DNA from: an uncultured Bacteroidales bacterium
Lineage (GTDB): Bacteria > Bacteroidota > Bacteroidia > Bacteroidales > Marinilabiliaceae
Assembly: GCA_937892095.1 (NCBI GenBank)
Contig: CALAVC010000207.1
Span: forward strand, 1-42,976
Reading direction: 5' to 3'
DNA: 42,976 nt
The first letter of the stretch is position 1. Each line of letters starts with the position of its first letter. Position numbers and translations under genes: made by a program. This document shows positions 41,400 through 42,976 of this stretch, in pieces. The notes beneath the pieces were generated by a model. It had not been told where the DNA came from and did not search any database. It saw nothing but the letters and a program-made list of their open reading frames with translations.

Positions 41400-42976
41400 T
41401 CAATCAAACTTGTGCAATGTATGACTGAGTAGCGAATAAAAAGTATATGGGCAATCCGATATGCAAGCCATACCAGTACCAACAGCAGTAACGACACCAG
41501 TCTCTGGGTCGACGGTAGCAATATCTTCGTTGTCCGACACGTAGGCAATGCCAAGGCTGTTGGGGTTGTTAACTAGTTGTAGCTCCAGCAGCTTTTAGAG
41601 TAGACGTGCGTAGCGACTTATTGCCACTGCCAAAGGTAAGGCTGTATGCGCTTGTTGTGAAGTTAATTTCAGAGCCATCAAACGGCACGTAGACGGACAC
41701 ATGTGTCTTTCACGTTTTCGTATATCGTCAAGATGACAGACACCGAACTGCCACGTGATACATCTGCACCTACACTGACAAGCCCATCTTCCAAGACTGT
41801 AGCAATGCTCTCATCGGTCGAATGGTAGCTCATGCTGATTACGTCTGCATTGACAGGGGTTAGCTCTGGAGCAAGCATGGCAGATTCGCCAGGTTTTAGT
41901 TCAATCGTGTCGGGCAACCTAACAGCCTCAACTGCAATTGCTTTGATCGTAATGGTCTGCGAACCAATTTTAGACCCCTTCTTGTTATAGAACTCGTATG
42001 TGTATACGCCAGCTTCGACGTTTGTTGCGTCTAACTCAGCCTTATCGGTACAAATGTAGCTATATCCGTCTGTTTCATATTCTGTGGCTACGAAACTAAG
42101 AGTCGGGCTATGCTCTCACCTGCAGCATATTTCTTTTTTGCAGCCAAACTATATTGTGTAGACGATGTCAAATTTATGGTAACGTATGATGGGTCTGCAA
42201 AAAATGGTAGCAGTCCTGCACGCAAATCGTATGTTTTACCTTTTTACTGGTTCAAGATAAAAAGCTACTCTGCGTTGTCTTGACGCGTGTGAAAATTTGA
42301 ACCTCGTTTATAGTTGTTGCCGAAATCTTACCATAAGAAACCCTACTACTATTTTGCTCCAAGACGTATATCGGAGTTAAAGCAGATCCGTAGCGGAACA
42401 CGTTTGATATATCCTCCTGCATCAAGTAGGTTATTCTTGCTACCCGAGTCCATAACAATGTCGCCTGTTACTTTGCTTAGAACAATGCCATTTGTCGTAC
42501 TGATTATATAACTTCCGAGTCTTTAGCCACAAAGCTAACCACACTAACACCAATCCTCGCCTTATTATACTTGGGTGTCGTATAGGTCTCGCCTATTATC
42601 TTTTGAACAGCAATGTCGTAGTTGTTCTGATAATATTCTTTATTGGGCTTTTGCGTAGCGTAGCCAATCGAAACGTTGCCGTTGCCGACTGATACGCTCG
42701 TCCCCACCACACCAAGAGTGTAGCCTTTACTGTTTGGTTATTCTGTCAAAGTTAAGACTGTTCTTCACAATGCGATTGACAGCATCGTAGGGCGCTTCGC
42801 CTTGGTCTATAAACGTTGTGTTGCCTTCCAACCTAAGCTTAGTCCGTCGGCAGTCTTTCGCAAGAGCTATGTGTTAGCAACCGAGCCTTGAGTGCGGATT
42901 TCTCCGTTTTTCAGTTTCCACTGACCAATGTTTACTCCGCTCTCGTCATAGGTTATTTCGCCTATATGTCTGTTGC
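41400..42976 (-). pseudogene. Ig-like (BIG2-type) surface protein, broken by multiple frameshifts, 5' end outside window
   Basis: Reading leftward, coding sequence can be followed through the whole stretch only by switching frames about eight times (near 42865, 42735, 42510, 42410, 42250, 42115, 41695 and 41580). The pieces join into a plausible extracellular protein with BIG2-type repeats: IELKPGESAMLAPELTPVNA, then DESIATVLEDGLVSVG, and later SDNEDIATVDPETGVVTAVGTG. Other segments (NTTFIDQGEAPYDAVN, YNKARIGVSVV) resemble the MBG/YDG-like repeats of Bacteroidetes surface proteins. Nearly all lesions are single-base shifts, not substitutions to stop, which fits either a young pseudogene or uncorrected sequence errors at the end of a contig. 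The symporter gene beside it shows no such damage. The stop near 41400 is uncertain. Confidence 0.6.

Overview
The window looks like chromosomal DNA of a Bacteroidetes bacterium, most likely of the order Bacteroidales. The evidence is the gene set (a GldA-type ABC ATPase, a DUF4332 protein, a DUF1015 protein, a PL10 pectate lyase, a GH105 hydrolase, an SSS-family symporter and a long Mfd) and the promoters. Several intergenic gaps carry the Bacteroidetes -7 box TAnnTTTG, in two cases with a TTTG-like -33 box 19-20 bases upstream. No rRNA, tRNA, CRISPR array or complete insertion sequence was found.

Layout. 1-335 is non-coding and rich in short hairpins, and it joins abruptly to the C-terminal third of leuA. 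336-5632 is the leucine operon: leuA (3' part), leuC, leuD, a second isopropylmalate/citramalate synthase, and leuB, closed by a strong terminator. 5750-8472 is a more AT-rich pair: an oligosaccharide flippase and a ferredoxin/FrhB-like protein. dnaG and a glycosyltransferase follow (8502-11626) and converge on a leftward mfd-ASCH pair (11630-15799). A probable small RNA lies between mfd and gldA. The rightward run 16046-23704 holds gldA, a secreted DRGH nuclease, recF, a DciA-like gene, mgtC, gpmI, a glycosyltransferase and lrgAB.

23709-37146 is almost all leftward: exoA-surE-GH105; DUF1015; DUF4332; a PL10 pectate lyase; a porin and an EamA transporter; the queuosine precursor genes queC-queE-queF; a RelA/SpoT homologue; and an outer-membrane beta-barrel protein. 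37263-41297 runs rightward: a membrane-anchored coiled-coil protein, a beta-lactamase-fold serine hydrolase containing a nine-G tract, and a sodium/solute symporter. The last 1.5 kb is a leftward Ig-like (BIG2-type) surface protein gene broken by many frameshifts.

How the genes work together. LeuA, LeuC, LeuD and LeuB form the complete route from 2-ketoisovalerate to 2-ketoisocaproate, and the second synthase could feed citramalate into the same LeuCD/LeuB enzymes. QueC, QueE and QueF are consecutive late steps to preQ1, and their leader carries what looks like a preQ1-I riboswitch. RecF, the DciA-like protein, DnaG, Mfd and ExoA cover replication and repair. The most notable points are the structured element interrupting leuA, the small-RNA candidate upstream of mfd, the preQ1-I-like leader, the CX3CX10C cluster motif in QueE, the degenerate hydrolase site in the RSH protein, and the poly-G tract.
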